From the NCBI RefSeq assembly GCF_024158035.1, contig NZ_JAMZEK010000004.1, positions 124,001 to 188,000 on the forward strand: a stretch of DNA of 64,000 nucleotides, in the 5' to 3' direction. Both the position numbers and the translations under genes were made by a program. The first letter of the stretch is position 1, and every line of letters starts with the position of its first letter. Below are positions 41,814 to 49,879 of this stretch, in pieces. The notes below the pieces were generated by a model that was given only the letters and a program-made list of their open reading frames with translations, was not told the origin of the DNA and made no database searches. This DNA is from Dyella lutea. GTDB taxonomy: Bacteria > Pseudomonadota > Gammaproteobacteria > Xanthomonadales > Rhodanobacteraceae.

Positions 41814-42698
41814 ATGAGTCTCGCCACGCACGCCGGAACCTTCGCCCTCGGGCATCGCCCCGTCACCCGCATGGGCTACGGCGCCATGCAGCTGGCCGGG
41901 CCGGGTGTGTTCGGTCCACCGAAAGATCCCGAGGGCGCCCTCGCCGTACTGCGCGAGGCCGTGGCCAGCGGCGTCGACCACATCGACACCAGCGACTTCT
42001 ACGGTCCCCATGTCACCAACCGGTTGATCCGCGAAGCGCTGCATCCGTACGTCGATCACCTCACCATCGTCACCAAGGTCGGAGCTTCGCGCGGGGCGGA
42101 CGCCTCGTGGAACCCGGCGCAGAATCCCGCCGAGCTCGTCTCGGCCGTGCACGACAACCTGCGCAACCTGGGCGTCGACGTGCTGGATGCGGTCAACCTG
42201 CGCGTGATGGGCAACGTCCACGCGCCCACCGAGGGCTCGATCGAACCGCAGTTCACGGCGCTGGCCGAACTGCAGCAGCGCGGCCTGATCCGTCACCTGG
42301 GCCTGAGCAACGCCACGCTGAACCAGGTGCACGAGGCACGCGGCATCGCCGAGGTGGTGTGCGTGCAGAACCACTACAACCTCGTGCATCGCGCCGACGA
42401 CGCGCTGATCGACGCACTGGCGGGGCTCGGCATCGCCTACGTGCCGTTCTTCCCGCTGGGCGGTTTCAGCCCGCTGCAATCGGACGCGCTGTCGGCCGTC
42501 GCCCGCCGAGTGGATGCCACGCCAATGCAGGTGGCGCTGGCCTGGCTGCTGGCGCGCTCGCCGAACATCCTGCTGATTCCCGGCACCTCGTCGCTCGGCC
42601 ATCTGCGCGAGAACCTGGCGGCAGCATCGCTTGCACTGGATGCGGCGGTGATGGACGAGCTGGATGCGATCGGTTCTGCCGAGGTGGCGGCGCACTAA
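41814..42698 (+). CDS. pdxI: Aldo/keto reductase, YdbC/PdxI type (pyridoxal reductase)
   Basis: The 294-residue NADPH-dependent (beta/alpha)8 reductase is very close to E. coli YdbC (PdxI), which reduces pyridoxal to pyridoxine in B6 salvage: RMGYGAMQLAGPGVFGPP, HIDTSDFYGPHVTNRLIREA, LTIVTKVGA, AYVPFFPLGGFSPLQS, SPNILLIPGTSS. The catalytic Asp-Tyr pair (DTSDFYG) and Lys (TKVG) are present. ATG 41814 has CAGGAG upstream. It is divergent from its LysR regulator with a shared operator; a hairpin follows the gene. Confidence 0.9.
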   Translation: MSLATHAGTFALGHRPVTRMGYGAMQLAGPGVFGPPKDPEGALAVLREAVASGVDHIDTSDFYGPHVTNRLIREALHPYVDHLTIVTKVGASRGADASWNPAQNPAELVSAVHDNLRNLGVDVLDAVNLRVMGNVHAPTEGSIEPQFTALAELQQRGLIRHLGLSNATLNQVHEARGIAEVVCVQNHYNLVHRADDALIDALAGLGIAYVPFFPLGGFSPLQSDALSAVARRVDATPMQVALAWLLARSPNILLIPGTSSLGHLRENLAAASLALDAAVMDELDAIGSAEVAAH

Positions 42699-42709
42699 AA
42701 AAGCATAAC

Positions 42710-42733
42710 GGCCCGCCCGATGAAGGGCGGGCC
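42710..42733. terminator. GC-rich hairpin after pdxI
   Basis: GGCCCGCCC and GGGCGGGCC form a 9-bp perfect stem with a 6-nt loop, 12 nt after the stop codon. An A-run (AAAAAA) precedes it, while no T-run follows on the plus strand, so it may act weakly for pdxI or terminate leftward transcripts in the reverse direction. Confidence 0.6.
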
Positions 42734-43085
42734 ATCTCCCATACGCGCATTCACGGCAAGGTGCCCGCGACGACGCTTATGGATGCTCTGATTTTGCTCG
42801 TCAACCCGGTGGAATCTCGCTGCTGTCCGGCGAGAAAACTACATAGAGCTACCGATCTCTCCAGGCCGTGGGAATGATGGCGGGTAGATCCCTGAGTGTC
42901 CGCGAGTGCGACGTGACGGCGGCGAATGCTCCCGCGCGTTGAAGCGCCACGTGCCGTGAAGGCACCGTGCGTCGAGACAGTTGCTCCTTAATAGGGCCAC
43001 CAAGCGTCCCTTGCTCCAGTACCGGCCGATACTGCCGTCAGGCCGACGATGTCTACAGTCCTCCGCAAACGCCATCTCACCTCGG

Positions 43086-43163
43086 CGTCATTCCCGCGAA
43101 AGCGGAAATCCATTGGCTCTGATGCAAAGATCAAGATGGATTCCCGCTTTCGCGGGAATGACG
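43086..43163. repeat. Extragenic inverted repeat (GTCATTCCCGCGAAAGCGG type)
   Basis: Two 28-nt arms (43086-43113 and 43136-43163) are reverse complements except for one position, around a 22-nt spacer. Each arm contains the sub-palindrome TTCCCGC-GAAA-GCGG(G)AA. This element type is widespread between genes in Xanthomonas-like genomes and behaves as a dispersed REP/MITE-like repeat. It could fold as an mRNA 3'-end structure for the convergent genes. Confidence 0.85.
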
Positions 43164-43222
43164 GCCAGAGGGTTACGGCACTTTTTCCCGCGTGAGCGAA
43201 GCGAAGCGGTCGGTCTAGCTCC

Positions 43223-43969
43223 TTACCGCGCGCCGCCGGCGGCGAACAGGATCTCGCCGTTGAGCCAGTACGAATCGTCCGAGGCCAGGAAAGTGACAAT
43301 GGACGCGATGTCCTTGGGCTGGCCGATGCGGCCCAGCGGCGTCTTCGCCACGGCGCCCGCCTCGAAGTCCGAACCGATGAAGCCGGCCGAGTGGGTGCCT
43401 TCGGTTTCCACCACGCCCGGGTTCACCGCGTTGACGCGGATCTTGCGCGGGCCGAGCTCCTGCGACAGCACGCCGGTGATCGCGTCCACTGCCCCCTTGG
43501 TGCCGGTGTAGACGGCGCTGGCCGCCGGCACGATGCGGGTCACCAGTGAGCTGACGTTGACGATGCTGCCGCCTTCGCCCATGTGCCTGGCCGCCGCCTG
43601 GGTGACCAGCAGCAGGCCGAGCACGTTGACGTTGAACTGCTTGTGGTAGTGCTCCTCGGTGATCTGCTCCAGCGCGCCGAACTCGTAGACGCCGGAGTTG
43701 TTGACGAGGATGTCGAGACGGCCGAAATGCTCGATGGCCGCGTCGGCCAGGGCCTTGGCGTCAGCCGCCTTGGAGACGTCGCCGCGCACGGCGACGGCCT
43801 TGCCGCCGGCCTTGGCAATGTCCGCCACCACGGCGTCGGCGCCGGCGCGGCTGGAGGCGTAGTTCACGACGACGGCCGCGCCTTCGGCGGCCAGGGCGCG
43901 GGCGATGCCGGCGCCGATGCCCTTGGAGGCACCGGTGACCAGGGCGACTTTTCCGGTGAGCTTGCTCAT
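43223..43969 (-). CDS. Short-chain dehydrogenase/reductase (3-oxoacyl-ACP reductase-like)
   Basis: The 248-residue Rossmann enzyme has the classical SDR set: TGASKGIGAGIA (cofactor), GDVSKAAD, ILVNNSGVYEF, the serine in IVNVSSLV, and the catalytic YTGTK. It reduces or oxidises a carbonyl/alcohol using NAD(P)H. The gene is divergent from an ArsR-type regulator with a palindromic operator in between, so it is probably inducible. The substrate is unknown. Confidence 0.93.
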   Translation of the reverse strand: MSKLTGKVALVTGASKGIGAGIARALAAEGAAVVVNYASSRAGADAVVADIAKAGGKAVAVRGDVSKAADAKALADAAIEHFGRLDILVNNSGVYEFGALEQITEEHYHKQFNVNVLGLLLVTQAAARHMGEGGSIVNVSSLVTRIVPAASAVYTGTKGAVDAITGVLSQELGPRKIRVNAVNPGVVETEGTHSAGFIGSDFEAGAVAKTPLGRIGQPKDIASIVTFLASDDSYWLNGEILFAAGGAR

Positions 43970-44021
43970 GACGATGTTCCTTGTGTGTCTGGCAGAGGGT
44001 GAACGGGTTCTTAAATGCCGT

Positions 44022-44040
44022 AGTTCGTAACTTATGAACT
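44022..44040. promoter_or_regulatory. Near-palindromic operator AGTTCGTAACTTATGAACT
   Basis: Nine-base arms around a central C, with a single G/A mismatch, form a 19-nt palindrome between the divergent SDR and ArsR-like genes, 37 nt from the regulator ATG and 53 nt from the SDR ATG. A further pair GTTCTTAA (44007-44014) and TTAAGAAC (44039-44046) brackets it. It is the likely binding site of the neighbouring regulator. Confidence 0.75.
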
Positions 44041-44076
44041 TAAGAACAAATAATCAAGGGCTGCTAGAATCGCGCC

Positions 44077-44445
44077 ATGCGGCCCTTGACCCATCCCTCG
44101 ATCGACGACGTCAGCGTGGAGGCGATCCTCCATGCGCTGTCCGATCCCGTGCGGGTGGCGATCTACGCCGAGCTGGCCGATTCGGGCTGTGCGCAGACCT
44201 GCTCGACCTTTCTCACGATCAAGGATCGGGATATCCCGAAGTCGACCCTGTCGCAGCACTTTCGCGTGCTGCGCGAGGCCGGGCTGATCCACAGCGAGCG
44301 GCAGGGTGTGGAAATGCGCAACACCTCGCGCTGCGCGGAGATCGAGCAGCGTTTCCCGGGTCTGATCGGCGCCATCATGAACGCCCACAAGGTGCAGTCC
44401 GCCGAACGCGCCAAGGCCGCCCGGCGCAGAACATCCTCCCGCTGA
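44077..44445 (+). CDS. ArsR-type winged-helix transcriptional regulator
   Basis: The 122-residue regulator has an ArsR-like wHTH: VEAILHALSDPVRVAIYAEL, the recognition region KSTLSQHFRVLREAGLIHSE, and the wing RQGVEMRNTSRCAEIE. The metal-binding ELCVCD motif is absent, so it senses something other than a metal through this site, although cysteines (GCAQTCS) could respond to thiol stress. It is divergent from an SDR gene with a palindrome between, which indicates repression of the SDR gene and itself. Confidence 0.9.
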   Translation: MRPLTHPSIDDVSVEAILHALSDPVRVAIYAELADSGCAQTCSTFLTIKDRDIPKSTLSQHFRVLREAGLIHSERQGVEMRNTSRCAEIEQRFPGLIGAIMNAHKVQSAERAKAARRRTSSR

Positions 44446-44509
44446 TCCGGACACGCCGGGCGCAGCACACACGCTAGCATCGGTGGCCAGGCCACCACGG
44501 GGAACCGCC

Positions 44510-44977
44510 ATGCACCGTCTCTTTCGCCACGCCGTTGTGGTCCTGCTGCTCGCGGGCACGTTCTTCATGGCCCACGCGGCTGCGTCAGCCGATGACGCAT
44601 CGGCGATCCGCCGGGTCATGGCCGACCAGCAGGCGGCCTGGAACCGGGGTGACGTCGGTGGCTTCATGCGCGGCTACAAAGACGCACCGGACACCACCTT
44701 CGTGGGCAGCTCGGTGCGCAAGGGCTACCGCGAAATCCTCGCCAGCTACCGTGAGCACTATGCGACGAAGGATCAGATGGGGCAGCTCACCTTTTCCGAT
44801 CTGGACGTCCGCCTGCTGCCCGGTGCGTCCGGCGCCGTGCGTTACGCCGTGGTGACCGGCCACTTCCATCTCGATCGCCAGGCGCATGGCAGCGTCGCGC
44901 AGGACGATGGCGTCTATTCACTGCTTTGGGAGAAAACGCCGGACGGCTGGAAGATCATCCTCGACCACACCAGCTGA
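44510..44977 (+). CDS. Exported DUF4440/SnoaL-like protein
   Basis: The 155-residue protein has signal peptide MHRLFRHAVVVLLLAGTFFM ending near HAAASA. The mature domain is NTF2-like: IRRVMADQQAAWNRGDVGGF, TTFVGSSVRKGYREILASY, FHLDRQAHG, and WEKTPDGWKIILDHTS (the DUF4440-like last strand). It is a ligand-binding or small catalytic fold in the periplasm; the substrate is unknown. ATG 44510 has GGGGA upstream. Confidence 0.85.
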   Translation: MHRLFRHAVVVLLLAGTFFMAHAAASADDASAIRRVMADQQAAWNRGDVGGFMRGYKDAPDTTFVGSSVRKGYREILASYREHYATKDQMGQLTFSDLDVRLLPGASGAVRYAVVTGHFHLDRQAHGSVAQDDGVYSLLWEKTPDGWKIILDHTS

Positions 44978-44995
44978 GCACGACGGCGCGGCGAC

Positions 44996-45457
44996 TCATG
45001 ACCGCTCGAACCGCAGGGTCAGCGACTCGCCGGCAGCGAGCGGCTCCCAGCGCGCGGTCAACTCGAGCAGACGGCTTCGGATCGCGTCCATGTCGTCCAC
45101 CCGCACGGGCAGGGGGGGGCGCACGCACGGGCCCGGCAGGTGACCTGGTAGAGATCCAGCATGTCGGCGGGAGGGGTGTTCCAGCCCGACCAGCCATCGG
45201 CCTGGAATACCTCGACCAGCCGCTCGACGCCGTCGCTCTCGGCGTCGCCCTGCATCTGGAACGCGACTGGCTCGCCGTCGTGGACCCGGCCGATAAAGCC
45301 GCGGCGGTGCAGGCAGGGTGCTCTCCACCGAGTAGTGGACCATGTCGTGCGGGATGATCCCCTGCTTTGGGCAGTCCAGGGTGTCGGCCAGCACACCGGA
45401 CCTCAGCACGGCCATCCGGTCGTACTTGCCGCTTCCCTTGGTGAATACGAGTTCCAT
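44996..45457 (-). pseudogene. Conserved hypothetical gene broken by two compensating frameshifts
   Basis: The N-terminal frame (MELVFTKGSGKYDRMAVLRS ... PHDMVHYSVESTL) changes frame near 45312, where an apparent extra base occurs. The middle continues in another frame (RRGFIGRVHDGEPVAFQMQG ... GWNTPPADMLDLYQVTCRAR) and returns to the first frame at an eight-G run (45112-45119), ending DAIRSRLLELTARWEPLAAG. The uninterrupted 153-codon frame through the region has a nonsense Arg-rich middle, so the conserved protein is only recovered with two shifts. Sequencing error at the homopolymer or true decay are both possible. The family is not recognised. Confidence 0.75.
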
Positions 45458-45520
45458 GGTGCTTCCATCCTATGGCGTGCGGTCGTCGCTGGCCGGGCAC
45501 GGCGTCCCGGTGGTCGCGGC

Positions 45521-46033
45521 TCAGGCGCGGTCGCGCCGGGGCAGCTTCCAGCCCGGCCGCACGAAGTGGCAGGTGTAGCCGTTCGGATAGCGCTGCAGGT
45601 AGTCCTGATGTTCGGGCTCGGCTTCCCAGAAATCGCCGGCAGGGGCCACCTCGGTGACCACCTTCCCGGGCCACAGGCCGGAGGCCTCGACGTCGGCGAT
45701 GGTGTCTTCGGCGACCGCCTTCTGTTCCGGGCTGGTGTAGTAGATCGCCGAGCGGTAGCTCATGCCGATGTCGTTGCCCTGGCGGTCGCGTGTGGTCGGA
45801 TCGTGGATCTGGAAAAAGAACTCCAGCAGCGCGCGGTAACTGGTCCGCGCGGGATCGAACAGGATCTCCACGGCCTCGGCATGGGTGCCGTGATTGCGGT
45901 AGGTGGCATGGGCCACGTCGCCGCCGGAGTAACCGACCCGCGTGGCGACCACCCCGGGCTGCTGGCGGATCAGTTCCTGCACGCCCCAGAAGCAGCCGCC
46001 GGCGAGGATGGCGCGTTCGGTGGATGCGGTCAC
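45521..46033 (-). CDS. msrA: Peptide methionine sulfoxide reductase MsrA
   Basis: The 170-residue enzyme reduces methionine-S-sulfoxide in proteins. The catalytic GCFWG motif is at residues about 13-17 ([11 protein letters not shown]), followed by [40 protein letters not shown] and [17 protein letters not shown] 46033 has AAGGAG upstream. It overlaps the preceding gene's stop (GTGA), so it may be translated together with the secreted domain protein at 46030. It is thiol-recycled through the usual thioredoxin route. Confidence 0.95.
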   Translation of the reverse strand: MTASTERAILAGGCFWGVQELIRQQPGVVATRVGYSGGDVAHATYRNHGTHAEAVEILFDPARTSYRALLEFFFQIHDPTTRDRQGNDIGMSYRSAIYYTSPEQKAVAEDTIADVEASGLWPGKVVTEVAPAGDFWEAEPEHQDYLQRYPNGYTCHFVRPGWKLPRRDRA

Positions 46034-46467
46034 GGGTTCGTCTCCTTGGAAGGGGGAGCCCCCGATGTAGGGTGGCTCAGCGGGTAATCAACGCCGGCGG
46101 ACGAGGCACGGGACTGGCCACCTGTCGGCCTCGCGCGGGGTTGTTCATGGCGACGTCGGTGCGCCTGCTTCGCAAGGGGCCCGGGGCAGGCGAAATCGAC
46201 CTCGGCACCACGACCAACCATCAGCGGGATGTCCCGGCGTGTGTCGGTAACCACTCCGGCCGCGGTCAGGGTCACCGTGTACGTGCCCTTCGGCAGCGCG
46301 CGCACGTCATGGCGTCCGTTGTCGCGGACGGTGGTCGAGCGGTGGGCACCGGTGTCGTTGCGCGCCCCGACCTTCGCTCCGGCCGGGCCCTGGCCGAAGA
46401 TGTGGGCACTGGTGGACTGCGCGAGCGCGGCGGTGGCCGGAGTCGCCACGAGGGTGCGCGAAGCCAC
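46030..46467 (-). CDS. Secreted carboxypeptidase-regulatory-like domain protein, divergent copy
   Basis: The 145-residue product starts at GTG 46467 without a clear SD; an ATG ATG 15 bases upstream is in another frame, suggesting a damaged start. The domain [56 protein letters not shown] is homologous to that of the gene at 24641. The signal peptide is shortened ([11 protein letters not shown]), and the C-terminal 50 residues are Arg/Pro/Ser-rich and unlike the family. Its stop overlaps the msrA start (GTGA). It may be a decaying copy or a small periplasmic protein linked to MsrA. Confidence 0.55.
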   Translation of the reverse strand: MASRTLVATPATAALAQSTSAHIFGQGPAGAKVGARNDTGAHRSTTVRDNGRHDVRALPKGTYTVTLTAAGVVTDTRRDIPLMVGRGAEVDFACPGPLAKQAHRRRHEQPRARPTGGQSRASSAGVDYPLSHPTSGAPPSKETNP

Positions 46468-46651
46468 GGAACATCATGGGTCTGACTCTCCGTGCCGTGG
46501 TTGGATCGGTCGGGGGGCATGGCTGGCACGCTGCCCCCGCCAGGCACCAGGTGAAGGAATGAGTGTGCCTGGCGGGGTTGCCTCGCGCTACCGTCCCGCG
46601 GTGCGGGCTCGAGGCACCCACCTGCCGGCGGGGGATCGATCGTGCCGCGGC

Positions 46652-47599
46652 TCAGCGTGCACGTGGCGGCAGCAGGAACGTCATCGGCCGGGCCAGCCGC
46701 GCCGCCCAGGCGGCCTCGGTGTGCGCGGCGCCGGGGAAAACCTGGCTCTGGAAATCCGCCCCGGTGTAGCCACGTGCGCGGAACAGTGGGTCCACCCGTT
46801 GCTGGGTCGGTGCGTACATCGCATCCAGCGTGGCCGTGCCATGGTCGAAGTAGATGCGGTGGCCGGCCGGCGCCGGGGCATGCGCCCGCAGGTAGGCGAC
46901 GAAGGCGTCCGGGCTCGGATTGCCCTCCCGCGGCTTGAGCGCGGTACCTGGCCAGTGCGTGGACAGGCAGCCGGCGGCGCCGAACACCCGCGGGTACTGG
47001 CTGATCGCATACATCGCCATCAGGCCACCCATGCTCGAGCCCAGCACCGCGGTGTCGCTGGCATCGCCAGCCACGCGGAAGCGCTCGTCGATGCGCGGCT
47101 TCAGCTCTTCCACCAGGAACCGCAGGTAGGCATCGGAATAGGGTTCCACCGGCAGCTTCAGATCCATCGCGCGGGCGCGTTCGCGCTGCGCGCGGGTGAG
47201 CGAGCGCCAGACCTTCTGCGGGTAGTACTCGCTCTCGCGCCGGTCACCGGCGTTCCAGATGCCGACGATGATGAACGGGCGCGTGCGGCCTTCGCGGATC
47301 AGCGCGGTGGCGGTGTCGGCAGCGCGCCAGGACTGGTGGTTCCAGGTCTGCGTAGCGTCGAACAGCATGTTGCCGTCGAACATGTACAGCACCGCATACG
47401 GCGCCTGCGCCGGGTAGCCCGGCGGCAGCCACACGTCCACCGTGTGCGGCGGCACGAAGCGCGAGCTCTCCTGCATCCGCACGATGCGGCCGGCAGTCAC
47501 GTGCGGCAGCGGCGGTGATCCGGTGGCCATCGCCGGCACGGCGACGGCGGCGATCAGCAGGGCGAGGCGGGCGATCAGGCGGACAGGCGACGTGGGCAT
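46652..47599 (-). CDS. Exported alpha/beta-hydrolase (putative esterase family)
   Basis: The 315-residue protein has signal peptide MPTSPVRLIARLALLIAAVA. The core is a D-esterase/Fes-like hydrolase: YAVLYMFDGNMLFDATQTWN, the nucleophile elbow AVLGSSMGGLMAMYA (Ser in GSSMGG), YFDHGTATLD and the late His in FPGAAHTEAAW. It probably cleaves an ester (trilactone siderophore, acetylated sugar or similar). The start is ATG 47599; the SD is weak. It is downstream of the MBL gene on the same strand with a 102-nt gap, perhaps one operon. Confidence 0.87.
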   Translation of the reverse strand: MPTSPVRLIARLALLIAAVAVPAMATGSPPLPHVTAGRIVRMQESSRFVPPHTVDVWLPPGYPAQAPYAVLYMFDGNMLFDATQTWNHQSWRAADTATALIREGRTRPFIIVGIWNAGDRRESEYYPQKVWRSLTRAQRERARAMDLKLPVEPYSDAYLRFLVEELKPRIDERFRVAGDASDTAVLGSSMGGLMAMYAISQYPRVFGAAGCLSTHWPGTALKPREGNPSPDAFVAYLRAHAPAPAGHRIYFDHGTATLDAMYAPTQQRVDPLFRARGYTGADFQSQVFPGAAHTEAAWAARLARPMTFLLPPRAR

Positions 47600-47701
47600 C
47601 GGAGGGCAGGCGAGGTACGAAGCGTCACGGATAGCAGCAAGCCGGTGCCGCCGGAAGCGCACGGCCGGCTGCATACGTTTGCAGCTGGCCAGGTGTCCCG
47701 C

Positions 47702-48832
47702 TCAGTCCAGCGGCCAGGGCAGCCCGGCATCCTCGCCTTCGCCGACAGGCGGCGCGGGTGGCGCCCCGGTGGCGGCAGCCTTGCCCGCATGCGCCTGTCG
47801 CCACCACGGCGAGGCGGGCCGCCGCTCGCCCGGCTCCACCGGCTCGCCCAGCCGCGGCAGCAGCAGGTGCGTGTGCGCCGGGTCGGCCTGCGCCAGCAGG
47901 GTTTCCACCGGCTGGTCCCAGGCATGCGTGGACAGTGAGAACGTACCCCAGTGCACCGGCAGCAGTACGCCGCCGCCAAGCATGCGATGGGCCTGGAGCG
48001 CGTTCTCCGGACCCAGGTGGATGTCGCCCCAGGACGGGTGGAAGGCGCCGACTTCCAGCATCACCAGGTCGAAGGGGCCGAGCCGGTCGCGGATGACTTC
48101 GTACTCGGTGGTCAGGCCGGTATCGCCGCTGAAGAACACGCGGTGCCGCTCGCCGGCCAGCACCAGCGAGGACCACAAGGTCTGGTTGCGATCCTTCAGC
48201 CCGCGGCCGGAAAAGTGCTGCGACGGGGCCGCGGTCACGGTCAGGCCGGTCCCGGGGACGCGATGGGTTTCCCACCAGGTCAGTTCGGTGATCCGTTCCG
48301 GCGCGATGCCCCAGGCTTCCAGGTGCGCGCCCACACCGAGCGAAGTGACGAATGGCACCTGCGACTTCGCCAGCGCGCGGATGGTCGGGTAGTCCAGGTG
48401 GTCGTAGTGGTCGTGCGAGATCACCACCGCGTCCACCTCGGGCAACTGCCGCAGGGTGACCGGCACCGGTTGGAAGCGCTTCGGCCCCATCAGGGTGAAC
48501 GGCGAGGCACGCTCGCCCCACACCGGATCGGTCAGCACGCGCCAGCCGTCGATCTCCAGCAGCACGGTGGAATGGCCCAGCCAGGTCGCGCGCAGACCGC
48601 TGGCAGGCTTGCGCTGCCAGGCGTCGCGCGGATCGTGCGCGGGCAATGGCACCGATGGCCGTCGCTCGGCGTCCTCGCAGAGGAACTCGCGCAGGGTCGG
48701 GCGCGGCGTCGCCGGATCGCGCAGGCCGGGCAGCATCGGGTGGATGTTGCGCAGGCGATCGCCGTCCCACAGCGGCAGGTCGCGCAGGCGCTCCAGCCGG
48801 GCGCCCTGGGCCAGTTTTCCGAAGGAACGCAT
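47702..48832 (-). CDS. MBL-fold metallo-hydrolase (NAPE-PLD/lactonase-like)
   Basis: The 376-residue protein starts at ATG 48832 (MRSFGKLAQGARLERLRD) with GAGG 6 nt upstream; in-frame ATGs further upstream have no SD. The complete metal site is present: VVISHDHYDHLDYPTIRAL, a later His in APSQHFSGRG, Asp in FFSGDTGLT and His in PVHWGTFSLS. It resembles the NAPE-hydrolysing phospholipase D/UlaG-like group, so a phospholipid-type or lactone substrate is plausible. No signal peptide is present, so it is cytosolic. Confidence 0.9.
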   Translation of the reverse strand: MRSFGKLAQGARLERLRDLPLWDGDRLRNIHPMLPGLRDPATPRPTLREFLCEDAERRPSVPLPAHDPRDAWQRKPASGLRATWLGHSTVLLEIDGWRVLTDPVWGERASPFTLMGPKRFQPVPVTLRQLPEVDAVVISHDHYDHLDYPTIRALAKSQVPFVTSLGVGAHLEAWGIAPERITELTWWETHRVPGTGLTVTAAPSQHFSGRGLKDRNQTLWSSLVLAGERHRVFFSGDTGLTTEYEVIRDRLGPFDLVMLEVGAFHPSWGDIHLGPENALQAHRMLGGGVLLPVHWGTFSLSTHAWDQPVETLLAQADPAHTHLLLPRLGEPVEPGERRPASPWWRQAHAGKAAATGAPPAPPVGEGEDAGLPWPLD

Positions 48833-48989
48833 GGATACCTCGCGTGGATCGTTGGCGGAAGCCATGTGCATGGGTACGGTGCCCGGCCCGTGCAAGTCAC
48901 ATGTGCCGCAAGGCCTGGATCAGGTCATATGCAAGGCGCGGGCAAACGCGCAATGCTCTGGCCACCTTTTTCCCTCTTCGAGTGCCGCC

Positions 48990-49517
48990 ATGCGCCAGCG
49001 CCCCCTGCTTTGTGCCGCAATAATCCCGTTCGCCGCGACGGCTCTGGCCGTCGCCGCACCCGTCTTCGCGGCGGGCACGTCCGCCAGCGGGCGCCAGGCG
49101 GTGCTCGCCGTGATCGACCAGACCTTTGCCGCGATGGTCCGGCACGATGCGGCGGCGATGCGGGCCCTGCTCGTGCCGGGGGCGGTGTTCGCGGTACGCA
49201 AGCCCGACGGGACGATAAAAATGGAGCGCGATGAGGACTTCCTGCAGGCACTGGCCACCGGCAAGGGCGAGTGGCGCGAGCGCATCTGGTCGCCGAAGGT
49301 GCTGCTGGGCGATGGCCTGGCGCAGGTGTGGGCTCCGTACGACTTCCATCTCGACGGCGCCTTTTCGCACTGCGGCATCGACAGCTTCTCGCTGGTGCGC
49401 GACGGCAGCGGCCAGTGGCGCATCAGCGGCATCGCCTACAACGTGCAGACGACCGGCTGCCCCACCGGTCCGAAGACCCGCGCCAGGTCGATGGCCACTC
49501 CGGGGGCGAAGTCCTGA
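48990..49517 (+). CDS. Exported NTF2-like protein
   Basis: The 175-residue protein has signal peptide MRQRPLLCAAIIPFAATALA. The mature NTF2-like fold is visible: VLAVIDQTFAAMVRHDAAAM, LLVPGAVFAVRKPDGTIKME, VWAPYDFHLDGAFSHCGIDS, and WRISGIAYNVQTTGC. Two Cys in SHCGIDS and TTGCPTG may bond. ATG 48990 lies downstream of a divergent MBL gene. Its stop overlaps the next start (TGATG), so it is coupled to the TfoX-N gene. The ligand is unknown. Confidence 0.82.
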   Translation: MRQRPLLCAAIIPFAATALAVAAPVFAAGTSASGRQAVLAVIDQTFAAMVRHDAAAMRALLVPGAVFAVRKPDGTIKMERDEDFLQALATGKGEWRERIWSPKVLLGDGLAQVWAPYDFHLDGAFSHCGIDSFSLVRDGSGQWRISGIAYNVQTTGCPTGPKTRARSMATPGAKS

Positions 49518-49870
49518 TGGGCTCGGATGTCGATTTCGTCGCCTACGTCTGCGAGCAGGCCGGGCTCGGCGGCGCGCTTTCGTACCGGAAGATGTTCGGC
49601 GAGTACGCGCTTTACCTGGACGAGCGCGTGGTCGCGCTGGTCTGCGACAACATGCTTTTCCTCAAGCCGACCACCGCCGGTCGCACGCTGCTCGATACGG
49701 TGCAGGAGGCGCCGCCCTATCCGGGGGCGAAGCCGCATTGGCGGATGGATGATGTGCTCGATGACGGCGAGCGGCTCGGCCGTCTGCTCATCGCCACGGC
49801 GGCGGCGCTGCCGCTGCCCGGGCCAAGGGCGCCGAAAGCGGCCAAGTCCAGGGCACCGCGCAAGCGCTGA
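49517..49870 (+). CDS. TfoX N-terminal domain protein
   Basis: The 117-residue protein starts in a TGATG overlap at 49517. It matches TfoX-N: DFVAYVCEQAGLGGALSYRK, MFGEYALYLDERVVALVCDN, MLFLKPTTAGRT, WRMDDVLDDGERLGRLL, with a basic tail (PKAAKSRAPRKR). TfoX/Sxy full-length proteins are competence regulators with a second HTH-like domain; this short form has only the N-terminal part, so a competence role is not implied. It is convergent with the nitronate monooxygenase gene 9 nt away. Confidence 0.88.
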   Translation: MGSDVDFVAYVCEQAGLGGALSYRKMFGEYALYLDERVVALVCDNMLFLKPTTAGRTLLDTVQEAPPYPGAKPHWRMDDVLDDGERLGRLLIATAAALPLPGPRAPKAAKSRAPRKR

Positions 49871-49879
49871 CTGCAGCGC

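Larger units (their letters stand above)
42699..43222. other. 524-bp convergent intergenic region with a hairpin and an extragenic palindrome
   Basis: The region separates convergent pdxI and SDR genes. It holds the hairpin at 42710-42733 and a long inverted repeat at 43086-43163, described separately. The rest is AT-richer than average and shows no supportable frame. Confidence 0.6.

Noticed and set aside
45112-45119. The G8 tract as a programmed frameshift site
   Set aside because: A second unrelated shift near 45312 would also be required, which favours error or decay over a programmed event.
49517-49870. TfoX-N protein as evidence for a competence locus
   Set aside because: Only the short N-terminal domain is present and no com genes adjoin.
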